From positions 5,424,197-5,488,196 of the forward strand of contig JASKMD010000031.1 in NCBI GenBank assembly GCA_030144725.1: a stretch of DNA of 64,000 nucleotides, given 5' to 3'. Under the pieces are notes generated by a model. It had not been told where the DNA came from. It made no database searches and worked only from the letters and a program-made list of their open reading frames with translations. Source of the stretch: Haematococcus lacustris (lineage: Eukaryota; Chlorophyta; Chlorophyceae; Chlamydomonadales; Haematococcaceae). The number at the start of each line of letters is the position of its first letter. Position 1 is the stretch's first letter. The position numbers were made by a program, and so were the translations under genes. This document shows, one piece after another, positions 49,601 through 61,800 of this stretch.

Positions 49601-52600
49601 TTCTATTGCACCTCCTACTGGTGATGCTAGCAGCAGGGGGAGGAGCAGCAGGGGTGGGGTTGTACGGGAGGAGCGACCGGGGATAGGGGCGGATGGGGAT
49701 GAGGGGGAGCAATGGGGGGTTGCACTCACCATGGGGCAGGAGCCAAGCCCCACCATCTGCACTGCGATGGAGGGCCCTGCCTCTTGCATGGGCTGGCCCA
49801 GGTCATCACGCAGCGTGCGCACTTTGCCGTACGCTGCCCCAGCGCTGATGATGTCGCCCACCTACGAGCCAGCGCAGCACTAGCAGCAATGGCAGCATCA
49901 ACCGCAGCAAGTGCATCACACATGGAGGGTACAGAGGGCTCAGAGGTATGAGGCAAGGCGGCAGGGCATGGGTTGCCTGCCCCTGTTGCTCACCCCTGGG
50001 GCCAGTGGGTGTAGCAGTAGCTGTAGTCTCAGGCCATCATCACACTCAGTCACTGTCATGCATGCGTGTCTTAATGCTGCAGTGGCTGCACGCCCCTGCT
50101 CCTGACGGATTGGTTCGCACCTCCCTGTCACCATAGCCCGTTTGCTGCACCGCCTGTTTGCGAGCCAAGCCAAGAAGACCTCCTCCCTCGCCCGCCCGCC
50201 CTCCTGCCTGCTGGTTTGCCAGCCTGCCTGCCTGCCTGTCTGCTGGCTCACGCGCCTGCCTACCTACCTGGTCACAGGGCCTTGTCAGTGCAGCACTCGA
50301 GCCCGCTTGCCCATTGGAGCGCACCTGCCCACCTGCCTGTCTGCCAGCCTACCTGCCTGACTGCCCACCAGCCTGCCTGCCTGCCTGCCTGCTGGCTCGC
50401 CTGTCCACCAGCCTGCCTTCCTGCCTGCCTGCTCGCTCGTCTGCCTGCCTGCCTGGCCCCACCCTCCCATCGCCCACTTTGAGGGTGCCAGCCTGCACCA
50501 GCAGAGTGGCCACCGGGCCAACCTTCCTGTCCAGGTGAGACTCAATGATGGTGCCTTGGGCTGCGCGCTTGGCATTGGCTTGCAATGACTGCTCCTCAGC
50601 CATCCAGGTCACTGCCTGGAGCCAGGGTCAGCAGTCATCAGGTCAGCAGGGCCAGGTCTAGAAGTGTCTGTGTCCTTTCCTGGGCCTACTGCGCTGATCA
50701 AACCTGGCTTTGCTGAACAAGGGTGACCAGGGTCGACAGCAGCTGCCAGGGTAGGGGTGTGACGGCATGAGCGTTGTTTTTTTTGGTTGCCTGGGGTATC
50801 CAGGGTCAAGGCCAGGCTCTTCGCAGCATACAGGGTGGGAAGGGACTGCCTGAGAGTGCATTAATCCTGCTGCTTGTCTCTGTGTGTGTTGCTTGTCATT
50901 GTGAGAGCAGGACCCAGACCTCAACATACTCTGTCACTACCCAGCAGTACCAGCAAGCTCAATCCACCCAAGCAGCCACCTAAAGCCCAACCCCTCTTGC
51001 ACACCGCCACCATCGCCACCATGCACCTACACCTGCTTTGCCCCAAGCTTACCACCACCCTCTCCCTGAACCCCACCTGCAGCAGGTCTGGGATGCCTGT
51101 GCCCTTCTTGGCGCTAACTGCCACCATGGGTGTGCTGCCACCCCACTCCTCTGCCACCAGGTTCAGCTCCAGCAGCTCCTGCTTCACACGCTCCACGTCA
51201 GCACCTGCCTTGTCCACCTTGTTGATGGCCACCAGGATGGGCACGCCAGCCGCCTATCAGCACAGCAGCACCCATGGCCTGAGGGCCCAGCATCCAGCGT
51301 CTGCACCACCACCAGCCCTGCCTGGTGGTGCTCACACACCAGCAGCGGCAGCACCAGGGTCGGCCCACACCCACAGCACGAGCTGCACCAGCTCATGCTC
51401 ACACCCCCGCAGCAGCGCAAAGGTCAGCCCACAGTGAGTGCAGCACCAGGCAGCTGAATGTAAACATACCTGTGCATGCGCTACTGCTTCACGGGTCTGT
51501 GGCCGCACACCGTCGTCTGCTGCCACAATGATGATGGCCAGGTCAGTGACCTGCACAGCCACAACTCAGTTTGTCGACATGGAGGCATGCAGCAGGGCAT
51601 TCACGCGCTGTCAACACTACCTCCGCTGCCGCTGCTGCAGCCACTGCCATTGCTCCTGCTTTTGCTGCTACTGCCCACTGCTGCTTTCCCATTTATTGCC
51701 ACTGGTGCTTTTGCTGCCGCCACCGCAGCTGCTTTGCTGCCGCTGCTGCTTTTGCTGCTGCTGCCACTGCTGCTTTTGCTGCTGCTGCCACTGCTGCTTT
51801 TGCTGCTGCCGCGGCTGCCTACTATGCAATTACACTGGCACTGCTGCACATGCGAAACAAGTGCACCCCCAATACAGCCAGCAAACGCATGCTACTGCGT
51901 TCTCCAGTAAATCAGGGGCGTGGAAGCCGCAGCAGCATCCTCACGGGGCAGGAGGGACAGGCGCGCAGAGCCCAGCCGACCTGGCCTGACCTGTGCGCCT
52001 CTTGCCCTCATGGCACTGAATGCCTCATGGCCCGGGGTGTCCAGGAAGCAGATTGTCTTGAGCTCACCATCCACCTCCACTGATGTGTTGTATGCACCAA
52101 TGCTCTGTTCAAGGCGCAGGGCAGGAAGTCGAGGTAAGGCCAGACAGGTTCAGACATCAGCATCGCATGACATGAGACGGCATAGGAGAGGAGCCTGGGC
52201 ACTCCAGCTCAAAACTTCAATCATCTTGTTGTTGTGGTGCTCTGTGCTTTGACCTCACTCCGCCAGCCCACAAGCCTGGTGGCTGTTTGTGTTGCTACAG
52301 CTCTCCTCTCAGCCCAACCCCACGCTGACCCTGAGCTGCTTGTGCTGCCCCTATGTGCCAGCCTGCCAGCCCTTCTGTACAGCTACCTGAGTAATGCCGC
52401 CGGCCTCCCCTGCTGCCACTCGCTTCTTGCGAATGTAGTCTAACAATGAGGTCTTGCCTGACAGCAGCAGGGGCAGCGGCAAGCATTAGACTGGCACTGG
52501 ACAAGAAAGGCTGGAAAGATGAGTACAGGAAGTACAGGGAAAGCGTAGAGCGAGGGCTGCAGGAAAAATGGGGGTCAGGCTGAGTCAGGGCAAGGCAGGG

Positions 52601-55068
52601 AGCATTGACATGGAGCAGGGCGGAGCATGGGCCAAGGTTGTAGGAAGGCAACCTGCTGGAAAGCAGTGGAAGGCACGCACCATGGTCAACATGGCCCATC
52701 ACAGTCACCACAGGGGGCCGGGGCGTGAGGTCGTCAATGTCCTCATCTGTCAAAAACTCGGTGCGCTTCTTGCCCTGTGGCCATGGACATGGAGAACAAT
52801 AATAATAACAACAACACCTAGGGGCAAGGGAAGGGGCGGGGAGAGGAGGCGAGGGAGAGGGAGGGGGGCAGCAATCATGGCTGCGCCTGACGTATGAGTA
52901 TCTATGCTGGTGCTGCGACAGCTGAGGTGAGTATGTAGGTGAAGTTGTCGATATGCTGAGCTTCTGTGCTGCACAGTCGCCTCCTAGGCCTTGTCTGCGG
53001 CCTATGTATGCGCATGAAGATGCTGCGACAGATGCTGTATGATGTCAGTGTGTGTCATGAGGAACGACACGCCCTGTCCAGCGTGCTGACCCGTTGCACC
53101 TGTAGCAGCCACCAGGCTATTCACAGTATTGAAATAGCCAGCCTCTGCAGCTGCTGCTGACCCTGCGCCCACCAGCCGCCCTGCCTACTCCCTGACAGGC
53201 CGTGCTGCCCTTGCTGCTGGGCGCTGTGCCTTCCTCTGAGCAAACCTAAATCTAGCTGCTGCTGCTCCTGCTGCTACTGTTGCTGCCGCTGCTGCTCCTG
53301 CTGCTAATGTGTGCTGCTGGTGCACACCAGCAAAGTTGTTTTGAGCGCTACAGCCGCACAGTGCGCTGCGACCACCCCGCCCGCTGAGCTTCCCCTGCTG
53401 GCTGTGCTCCCACCCACCTTCTCTGCCACCGTCTCCTCTGCCTTGTCCAACACCAGGATGTCATACTCGGCAGCCACCACCTTGCAGATGTTCTTGTCCA
53501 ACACCTGTGCAGTAGGTGAGCAGCACCATGAGGCTGCAGCTGTGTATCCACAGGCCTGACAACTGGAGGCTCGCGCCACACAAGGCTTCAAGACCGTCAA
53601 CAACCCATGAAGCCCTGACGGCTGACGGCTAACGCCACGCAGGGCTTTGAGACCATCAACATCCCACTTCAAGCCAGCAGTGGAAGCTGTTTCACCAAGT
53701 GACAGACTGACGTCTCTCAGTGAATTGGCAACACCACAGATCCCGCAGACTGCTGGGCGAGGGTGTGAGCCAGAAGCCATGACCGGGTCAGGGGCACTTG
53801 GCCCAAGGGTGGGACTCAGGCTAGAGTGGAGTGCAACCTGGGCTGGGCGCTTCCTCCTCTGTCAGATGGCCTTACATATGCTGCTCGCCTGTGCTGCCAG
53901 CGCATCAGCTGTCTGCTAGGAGTCACACGCATGGGCTGTTGACACCTCCAAGCAGCTGCTAGGATAGCTTGCGCCCACTCCTGCTGCCAGATGTGCAGTT
54001 CTAGCTCAATGGCATGTAAGGAAGTAGCGTGTCGACGCAAGAGTTGGCATGCCAAGCAATAGCACACCAGCATGCCAGGCAATACCAGCGTCCAACACCT
54101 GCCTGGTCAAGAGAGTTGTCACACACCTGGTTCATGCTGAGTGTGATGCCCTTCATGAAGAGTGAGCGGACAATCTCACTGGGGTCCACCTGGATGATGT
54201 CAGCCAGCTGCTCCAGGCTCATGCCTTCCTCCCCAACCTCGAAGATCTCTTCCTTCTCCTTACGAGCTGCTGCTGCCTTCTCATCCCGCGCTTTTTCTCG
54301 CAATTTCCTGGCTGCTCTCTTCATCTCAGCTGTGACCTTTTCTTTCCTGCCCTTTTTGAATGGCTTCTTGCTCTGCATACCGTAAACACATCACAGGATC
54401 GGCGTCGGGCTGTGCACATGCATGCCTGGTGCATGTGGCTACAAGATGCCTGGCTGCATGTCCACCTTGTCATCGTTAACGAGAAGGTCATCTGGTATCT
54501 GTTCTGTCTGAGTTGGGCGCAGTAGCTCTGTGACGCGCGGCTTGTGCGGGTCGGGACGATTGAGGGTCGTGCCAGCCCCACGGCCCTCAGGTGGCGCTGT
54601 GATTGCTGTGCTTTGGAGACCGCCTCTCTGCGGCTGAAACTGGCGCGTGCCGTCTATCCTATCTCCTAGCGCCGGTGGACGCGACGCTGGTGTCGAGGGC
54701 TTTAACTCAGGCTTCGGCATTACTACGGGCATCGTAACCCTGCTCTGTGCTGGTCCTGACTGCGGCTGGGAGGGCTGCAGCGCTGGTGTGGAGGGCTTTA
54801 ACTCAGGCTTCGGCATTACTACGGGCATCGTAACTCTGGTCTGTGCTGGTCCTGACTGCGGCTGGGAGGGCTGCAGCGCTGGGGGCTTTGGTGTCACGCT
54901 GGGCCTAGGCTTCAGAAGCGTTGGCGGAGGCACTGTTGTTGTGGGTGGCGGTCTCAACTGTGGAGGTGCAGCCCCAGATGATGGACCTGCTGCTGGTCGC
55001 CTTGGTTGCAATAGCTGCGGAGGGCTAATTGCAGGCATTATTGTGGCGGGCTGGCTAGTGGGGCGCAT
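46648..55068 (-). CDS. Plastid-type bacterial translation initiation factor IF-2, 851 aa
   Basis: IF-2 is the GTPase that places formyl-Met-tRNA on the small ribosomal subunit. Sixteen exons close in frame: 54466-55068, 54127-54372, 53418-53504, 52681-52774, 52387-52457, 51991-52104, 51470-51550, 51077-51253, 50478-50615, 49730-49861, 49052-49249, 48318-48533, 47977-48088, 47540-47622, 47035-47172, 46648-46713. A Pro/Gln-rich N-terminus is followed by an IF2_N-like segment ([20 protein letters not shown]), then G1 GHVDHGKTS (about 339-347), [20 protein letters not shown] (about 389), NKVDK (about 443), SAKKG, and domains II-IV to the C-terminus. GGITQ and the core resemble cyanobacterial/plastid IF-2. 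No convincing transit peptide follows the ATG at 55068, and an in-frame TAG precedes it, so a targeting exon may lie upstream beyond the inserted element. Confidence 0.95.
50190..50460. repeat. CCTG-rich degenerate repeat in an IF-2 intron
   Basis: Runs of CCTG interrupted by CCA, CCT and CTGG lie between IF-2 exons 9 and 10. Open frames across it are artefacts. Confidence 0.85.
54687..54878. repeat. 96-bp tandem duplication in IF-2 exon 1
   Basis: Two in-frame copies encode 32-residue units (…[25 protein letters not shown]). The disordered N-terminal region of IF-2 commonly varies in length. Confidence 0.92.
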
Positions 55069-55096
55069 CTAGTGGGGCACTACGCATCGGCCACTG

Positions 55097-56418
55097 CGAT
55101 GCATGTTTTCCTTTCTATTTTTTAGTCCGTTAGGTTGTTGGTTAAATGCTTAGAACAACTTAGAAGTCGTAAGTATGTAACATAGCATTGATATGTCGCT
55201 GTAGAGCTTGGTAGAGGATGCAGCGAAACAGGCAGCGTAAACATAATCGTAATGCCTCGGACATTGAAGTTGACCGCGAGGTTGTTGCTTAGCCAGAGCC
55301 AAGCCAGGCCCAGAAGAGCAAGAAGGCCAGCGGTGAAGTGTGCAGGGACCGACACGACAATAACACATGGCATGCGAAGAAGGCCAAACGGCATACCGTG
55401 ATGAGGGGTGTGTGCGCTGCTGGTCTAGAGGCGGGAGCGGTCGTGGCGTCCGAACTGGTCGAGGCGCGGGTCGTCACGCAACTCGAGGCTTGGGTGGAGG
55501 CCTGCAGCATGAGAGCGCTGCTCGGGAGCTTGCTACTGGGCCTCGCGGTGCGAGGCTGGTTCACGCGGGTCAGGGTGCTTCCGGACGGGCAGGAGGTCTT
55601 CGAGGAAATCCCAGCTGAGCTCGCGGTCATCCCGAACCTGGCGGACCGCAACATGTGCCTGCAGCTCATCCGCGGACTGCCTCCTCCCAGCAGGCGCTCC
55701 CAGCCCAGCGCAGCAGTGGAGGATGTGCTGACCCTCTACCCGTGTCTCCACGACCGCCTCAAAGCTGTTCCTCGCTTTGAGCACGACTCCAACACCGTGG
55801 ACGACGTGGGCACCAAGTTGGAGACTAACTTCGCCAACAGCCTCACTGAGCTGTTCCTCCGCAGGGTTGAGCAAGCGGTGGCTCTGGCTGGAGCCCGGGT
55901 CATCGCTGGCTCACACGAGCACCAGCGCCGCTTGTGGCTGTCCGTGGGTGGCAGTCCAGCCTGGACTGAGCGTCAGCGCAGCTGGGTGGCGAGGAGTGTG
56001 CAGGGGAAGGAGGTGACCTGGCTAGAGGGTCAGGAACAGGGTCAGGGTGGGGTGGTGCCTATTGAGGCCATGCGGGATGAGGTGGCCAGGCAGCGGAGGT
56101 TGCTAGGGGTGGGTCAGGGGGGGGTGGTGAACGACGCCTGGCTGGAGAGGGGGGTCAACCGGGGCAGCCTGCTGCGCCATGCAGTGGACATCAGCAGGTA
56201 GCTGGAGGCAGCCAACGTCAGCTGGCAGGCAAATTGGGCGGTCCGGCAGGCAGCTGGGGGGCAGCGCAACACCAGGCCCTACCGCCCCCCCTCCCCCTTC
56301 AGATATTCCCCCATTCAGATATATCTACTGTCATACAGGTAGTTGTATGGCAGAGCTGGGGGAAGCCTGACGTACACTGCGCATCTGCGGGTCTTACAAC
56401 ACAGGTCTTACAACACTG
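55097..56418 (+). mobile_element. Putative insertion carrying a Fanzor-like N-terminal fragment, between 14-bp direct repeats
   Basis: CGCATCGGCCACTG occurs at 55083-55096 and again at 56419-56432, just outside the region similar to copy 1. If these are target-site duplications, the insert is about 1.3 kb and lies 29 bp upstream of the IF-2 start codon. The right copy sits in a small local repeat (ACTGCGCATC…GGTCTTAC), so chance or local duplication is possible. No clear terminal inverted repeats were found. Confidence 0.4.
55252..56290 (+). pseudogene. Fanzor/TnpB-like N-terminal fragment, copy 2 (longest)
   Basis: Begins ATGCCTCGGACA as in copy 1, with a frameshift near 55280 after a short insertion. 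The main open frame is 55338-56201: NNTWHAKK, AAGLEAGAVVASELVEARVV, ADRNMCLQLIRGLPPP, TVDDVGTKLETNFANSLTEL, SHEHQRRLWLSVGGSP, RGSLLRHAVDISR. A TAG interrupts at 56199, and the same frame then reads LEAANVSWQANWAVRQAAGG. It ends before any RuvC region. I recall this N-terminus as part of a multicopy Fanzor-like family of green algae. The copy is non-functional as it stands. Confidence 0.62.
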
Positions 56419-56991
56419 CGCATCGGCCACTGGGTCTTACAATCAGGCGACCCCAACTAACAAAAAATGACAGGAAATGATAGGAAACCGACCCCTGGTA
56501 ATCAAAACGACGCCGCGTCTCAGCCACGTGGTTTCTATTTATGTTTCGCACATTACTGGATAGATGACTCCGTCAGCTATGCGGTGAAACATGTATCATT
56601 GAATACTGTGCACTGTGCTGAGTGCTATGGCGGCTCGAATCTTGACATACAAACTCATGTCAGTTTTGTTCATGCGGGCCTCGTCGCGACCGACCGCCGC
56701 GACCGACGTGGCCCAGTAGCATCTGCAAACAGTCAGGGACAGTCGCCGCAGTCAAAACAATTCACATGGCACGCCAAACCAATGTAACGACGCCCCTCCA
56801 CCCATGCTCGGAAGTATACAAGGCTGCTGCATTGCTTGACCGCTTCGTGAGTAGTACCTACTACCTGGCCACTCGGTAAGGCCACTCAAGGTGTGTAGGG
56901 CATTGCTACGTTACCTTGCTCGACATGTTGGGTCCGATCCCTCCCGCCCTCCGCTTGCGTGTTGAGCTTGTGTCCAGCTCCGCCCTGAACC

Positions 56992-57137
56992 CCTGCTGCT
57001 CAGATGGAGGGGTGGGCAGCCCAGGGGCAGCACCAGCACCAGCTGCCTGCTGCTGCCAGGGGGGTGCAGCAGGAGGGGGGGGCAGGTAAGGGGCTGCACC
57101 AGCACCAGCTGCCTGCTGCTGCCAGGGGGGTGCAGCA
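56992..57137. repeat. Tandem repeat of about 65 bp, two units
   Basis: Both units contain GCACCAGCACCAGCTGCCTG, then CTGCTGCCAGGGGGGTGCAG. Confidence 0.85.
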
Positions 57138-57184
57138 GGTGGGGGGGAAAGGTGGGGGTGAGGCTTGATAGGACTGAGACCTTT

Positions 57185-57375
57185 GCTGAGGGCTGGGAGG
57201 GGGCTGGGAGGGGGTGGAAAGGCAGTGCTAGGGGGTGGGAGGGCGGGGCTGGGGCTGGGAGGGGGTGGGAGGGGGTGGGGGGGTGGCGCTGGGGCTGGGA
57301 GGGGGTGGGAGTGCGGGCTGGGGGTGGGAGGGGTGGGGAAGGCGGGGCTGGGGCTGGGAGGGGGCTGGGAGGGGG
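57185..57375. repeat. G-rich minisatellite (GGGGCTGGGA and variants)
   Basis: Irregular units of GGGAGGGGG(T/C)TGGGAGG with many G runs, followed by two telomere-like units GTTAGGGTTAGG near 57394. It could form G-quadruplexes. Confidence 0.85.
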
Positions 57376-57637
57376 CAGGTTCCGGGCGGTCGGGGGTTAG
57401 GGTTAGGCATTACTGCAAGGCAAAGTTGAGTCACGCCAAAGTCATTTCCAACCGGCCTGATCGATGAAATGCAGTGCTTTCTTCTCCAGCAGGTGCTTCG
57501 TTGAGTAATGAACAAAGTTGACACTCGAAGTTTTGCAAAGTCACAGTGGTCAGCTCACAACATGCCGGTTTGTGCAAGGGGGTCCCTTTCTCTGTGTGAC
57601 TGGCCAGCGAGAGACGCACATTTTTGCGTTTGCAGCA

Positions 57638-57862
57638 ATGTCGAGTGTCAATCCGCCCAACGATGGTCTTCCGACGCCGCCTGTACCAATGAAAAGTTCG
57701 CGGAGCGAGCCTGGCGGGCTGAAATGTGATTGTACTACTGGCTCGATGCCAGGCGCAGTTCACTTATTGATGCCGCTACATACCACTAGTACGATTGATG
57801 GTGAGCAGCTGAGGTGTGTCCGTGATCGCTTGCGCCGGCATGGCCTCAAATACTTGAACTAA
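57638..57862 (+). CDS. Small ORF of 74 codons, possibly a last exon
   Basis: ATG at 57638 follows a pyrimidine-rich TTTGCAG, so it may be either a start or an exon after an acceptor. The frame begins SSVNPPNDGLPTPPVPMKSS and ends DRLRRHGLKYLN. A TGTAA signal lies 25 nt after the stop. I do not recognise the protein. The compact stop plus polyadenylation signal favours a real gene end. Confidence 0.35.
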   Translation: MSSVNPPNDGLPTPPVPMKSSRSEPGGLKCDCTTGSMPGAVHLLMPLHTTSTIDGEQLRCVRDRLRRHGLKYLN

Positions 57863-57886
57863 CGCGCCGCTTGCCAGTAGTTGCAT

Positions 57887-57891
57887 TGTAA
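57887..57891 (+). terminator. Candidate TGTAA polyadenylation signal
   Basis: TGTAA downstream of the small ORF ending at 57862. Confidence 0.4.
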
Positions 57892-58200
57892 TTCGCAGCT
57901 GCCAATGTTACAAACGCTATCGAAAACGGTGCAGTATTGAGTGAGTATTTGCATGAAGATTACCAACCCCATGTTGGGACATCCTGACTTACAACACAAC
58001 AGCCTCAGCTCTTGCGAACAATTGCTGGAAACGGTAAACATGGCTCGCATGTCAGTTTTCCAACTCATGGGGGCCTTTACTTCTGCACCTTTCCATCATG
58101 CCAGGTCTGGTCCTGCTTCCTAGCGCGCTAATACCGCTGCCATGATAATGGCACTAGCGTTCATCGGTACTTAAATGATGGCTACAGTCGTTTTCATAAG

Positions 58201-58247
58201 CTCTTATTAAATGCAGCCATCACCGTGATGGCTGCATTCAATAAGAG
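58201..58247. repeat. 47-bp near-perfect palindrome
   Basis: Arms of 23 nt (CTCTTATTAAATGCAGCCAT then CAC, and its complement) around a single central C, with one mismatch. Confidence 0.93.
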
Positions 58248-58652
58248 ATGATGATGATCACGATGTTAACATGGCCATTGGCCAGGGTCACAGAACAAGG
58301 TAGTCACCGGAAGTCATCGGCTTCATCACTATTATCAGTCGCACCCTTGACTTTTACAACCCCCATCGTGATGGCACTGACTGCCCACCCTCTGTCTGCC
58401 CCCTGCCTCCTGCCACTAGGGCATCAGCAGTCCCACCATTAGATTGCACGACGCTGCATTTGACAGCAGCATTGTGCTTGCCAGCTCAGCTCCCATCTGG
58501 TCTGGCCCTGCCTCCTGGTGGGTTGATCTCGCCTTAATTCTTCCCGATATCCTGGACGCATCCTGTTCTATCGGGTAAGGCAGGCCGCTGACGAGCTCCC
58601 CCATACATTGGTATATTATATAAATACTGGTGACATACATTGGTGTCATGCC

Positions 58653-58734
58653 GCAGATAATTCACACGGTTAGAAATCTTGCTGATGTACAAAATCTGAG
58701 TATTGTCCGATTTCTAACCGTGTGAATTATCTGC
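58653..58734. repeat. Inverted repeat, 25-bp perfect arms with 32-nt loop
   Basis: GCAGATAATTCACACGGTTA then GAAAT at 58653-58677 is the exact complement of 58710-58734. It could be a remnant of a small foldback or MITE-like element, or a hairpin RNA. Confidence 0.93.
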
Positions 58735-58802
58735 ATGCCGTACCACCAATTGAAAATGTATGACCAACTTCGAGCCGGCGGCCTTAAACTATCATACCAA
58801 AC

Positions 58803-61800
58803 ATGCTACAACATGCGCAGGCTGCCTGGGGCGTTCGTAGGTGTGCATGTAACTTAGCCCCAACACATCTTCGCTGCATCGAGGCACTCCCGTTGCCATC
58901 ACTGCGGAGGGAGGTTGCGGCACACGCAAAGCCATCACGCCGCAGCAGCCGTCAGAAACCACAGGGCTTTGGTCTTCCTGAGACAGCACTAAAAGACCTG
59001 GAGACGGCCGAGGATGATGATGACAGCTTGCAGAATCTCGTGCACATTCCGTGCTATGCAATGTACTCCGATGCCGAATACAACCCAAACCGGGTTTTGG
59101 GCCCCATCGAGGTGGCTGCCATCCCAGGTAGTCCAGCAATCACTTGTGTAGGGAGCAGGCCACGCCCCAGGCGGTATTTCTCTTTAGCCAGCTCCTTGCA
59201 ACTGTCTTGCAAGGTTCTTGACAGGGAGGGCCATCGCTCTGCCACTTCGCAGGGAAGGGCAATGGCCTGGTGACCACTGAGGCTGTGACGCCTGGTGACC
59301 TGCTGTTCATGGCCCCTGCGGTGGCCTTCCTGCCAGGTACCCACCCTGTGGCTGGCAGCAGTCCTCACTGCCGTCCTCAGTCTGCCGTCCTCAACCCTCC
59401 TCAACCGTCCTCACTGCCGTCCTCAGTCTGCCGTCCTCTAACCCTGCCGTCCTCAGTAACCCTGCCGTGCTCACTGCCGTCCTCACGGCCGTCCACTGCA
59501 GTCCTCACTGCCAGCCCATATGCTCTCCAGGCACCCCTGAGCCCCTGACCTCCTGACACTGTGACCTCCTTACCTCCCTACCTCCCAACCTCCCGGCCCC
59601 CTGACATCCTGACCCTCTGACCCTGAGCTCCTCATCAGGGCCATCCCGAACTCCCAACCACTGCCACCCATGCTGCTCAGCCTGTGCACCTGCTCATTGC
59701 CATCGTGGGCACCCAGCTGAAACCTGATGTAGCCAGATTCTGAAGTGGGTCAATCGTCAGACACCCTAAGGCCTGTGGTGAACTGGCGTCAATAAAGGAC
59801 CCGCATCCAGGTGTTTATTTCTTTCCTGGTGTCTTTCCTATGACTTGCCTCTCCTATCATATGTCCATGGTGTTGTGACCTCAACCTTAACCCTCATCTG
59901 ACCCTCATCTCATCAAATGCGTAGTAATGTGCGTAGCCTGACCAGCCCCCTTGTCCCTCACTTTCACCTGGCGCTTTGGTACGAGACAGACTTGGTACAA
60001 GTGTAAGTACTGGGCTTGTTGGTGGTGTGCAGGGGAGTGGCAGCAGGCCCCTGAGCCGGAGGAGCTGCACATGTCCCTCATGGAGTCCGGCCTGACTGCA
60101 GCCCAGCGCAGGGTGCTGGACCAGCTGCATGACGGCACCAGCCCTAGCAGCCCCAGCGCCAGCAGCACAGGCAGCAAGGAGGCCAGCAGCAGCAGCAGTG
60201 CCAGCGACAGCGGCAGCGGCAGCAACAGCAGCAACAGTGAAGGAAGCAGCAGCGGTGACAGCAGCAGCAGCAGCAGCAAGGCAGTGGCGGAGCCCAGTGC
60301 TGGGAGCCAGGCCAGGCCGCCGCCCTCTTTGGCCACTCTGGACCCCAAGTTCTGGGCCAGCCGGGGCAGACATGACCCACAGGCGCCAGTGGTGAGTGAA
60401 CAGCGACAGCAGACCAGCACACTGCCTGGCTGCCAGCTTGCGCCATTGCTGGCCTAGAGGGAAGGGGGCGGAGGGGGGCCGGGCATCAGGCGTAGGCAGT
60501 GGCCAGGCCTCCCTGACCACCTGTACCTGGACACAGCAGCGCTGTGATCAGAGCAGAGCAAGGCAGGGCCAAACTAGACGTGATGCGCACCGTGTGGCTA
60601 CAGCCATGTAGCAAAAGGGTTGTCAGAGCAAGTAGTGGCTGTCCAGGGTCTGTGCGCTCTGTCTCACTCTGTCTCACTCTGTCTCACTCTGTCTTTCTCT
60701 GTGTGAAAGGGGGCATGGCGTTGCATGGCGGTAGGTGCTTTTCAGAAGCAGGAGGGTGACTGGTGGGGAGGCCTGGTAGCATTGCAGCATACGGGAGCAG
60801 GGGCCTTGCAGCTGGGGTGGGTGGCGGCCAGGTCCCCATACATGCAGCAGCTGTGTATGTCAACACCACAGGGTCGGTGTCGCGCACCGTGTGACACGAA
60901 GTCACTTCAGCCCTGTGTCGCTTCAGCCACGTATCATCAGCCACGATGGTCACTTTGCTCTTAAAATAAGTTTCCCAAGTGGTCACATGTCAGCCCATGT
61001 GGGCCCAATAATAACCCAACATGTGTCGCTTCAGCCACGTAACGAAAGGGTTGTCAGAGCAAGCAACGGGAATGAAATGACTCTGCTTGGCGGGTATGGA
61101 ATGGCATGGGCTGTGTGCTAAGCCATCGTGCCGCTCACTTCAGCCATGCAGCGAAGGGGTTGCAGGGGTTGGGGCCAGCCTGCGCCCGCTCCATGGCTGC
61201 CATGTGCTGCAGATCAGCTCCGGCAGGCTGCTGGGCATCATCCAGTCATGCGCCTGCAGCGACTTGCAGCAGGACGGGCCAGCCATGACGGTGAGGTTGT
61301 AGGATGTAGGGGGTGGTAATGCAACATTATGAGAGGCACTTAGTGTCTGGAGCCAATGTCAAGCTATAGTATCTGTACAGATGCTGGAGCGGGTTAGGCT
61401 TGGGGTGAGGGTTGGTTGGGAGGACTCACAAACATGGTGTCAAGGGGTAGGAGAAGGGGAAAGGGGAAGGGGAAGGGTTCCTAATAATGGAAAACTGTGC
61501 GTAGCAGTGTTGTTTCCTGTGGGTGCCCAAATGTCTGGTTTATAATGCAAACTGACATACAGTTACAGGTCCACATCCTCAACTTCATAGCTTGGCCCTC
61601 TTTGGGTCCATAGTCAATCGCCAAGGCATCCTACTAGCAACACACCCCTTTTTATCCCTACTTATCACCTTCCTACCACCTCCCTGTCTTGGGTTCTTAT
61701 AGCTGAAGTGAAAGACCGCTAAAGCATCCTATGAATGACCTCTTTTGCACCATCCTATCAACATTCTATAATCTTCATATCATCTTCATATCATCTCAGC

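Larger units (their letters stand above)
56419..57637. other. Intergenic region rich in minisatellites
   Basis: No convincing gene. An open frame at 56467-56787 has no recognisable domain. Two minisatellites are listed separately. Confidence 0.5.
57863..58802. other. Intergenic region containing two inverted repeats
   Basis: No gene seen. The inverted repeats at 58201 and 58653 are listed separately. A short direct repeat TACATTGGT occurs near 58604 and 58637. Confidence 0.5.

Noticed and set aside
56467..56787. Open frame of 106 codons ending QFTWHAKPM, faintly like the Fanzor-like motif NNTWHAKK
   Set aside because: Only a few residues match and nothing around them does; not enough to call a third N-terminal copy.
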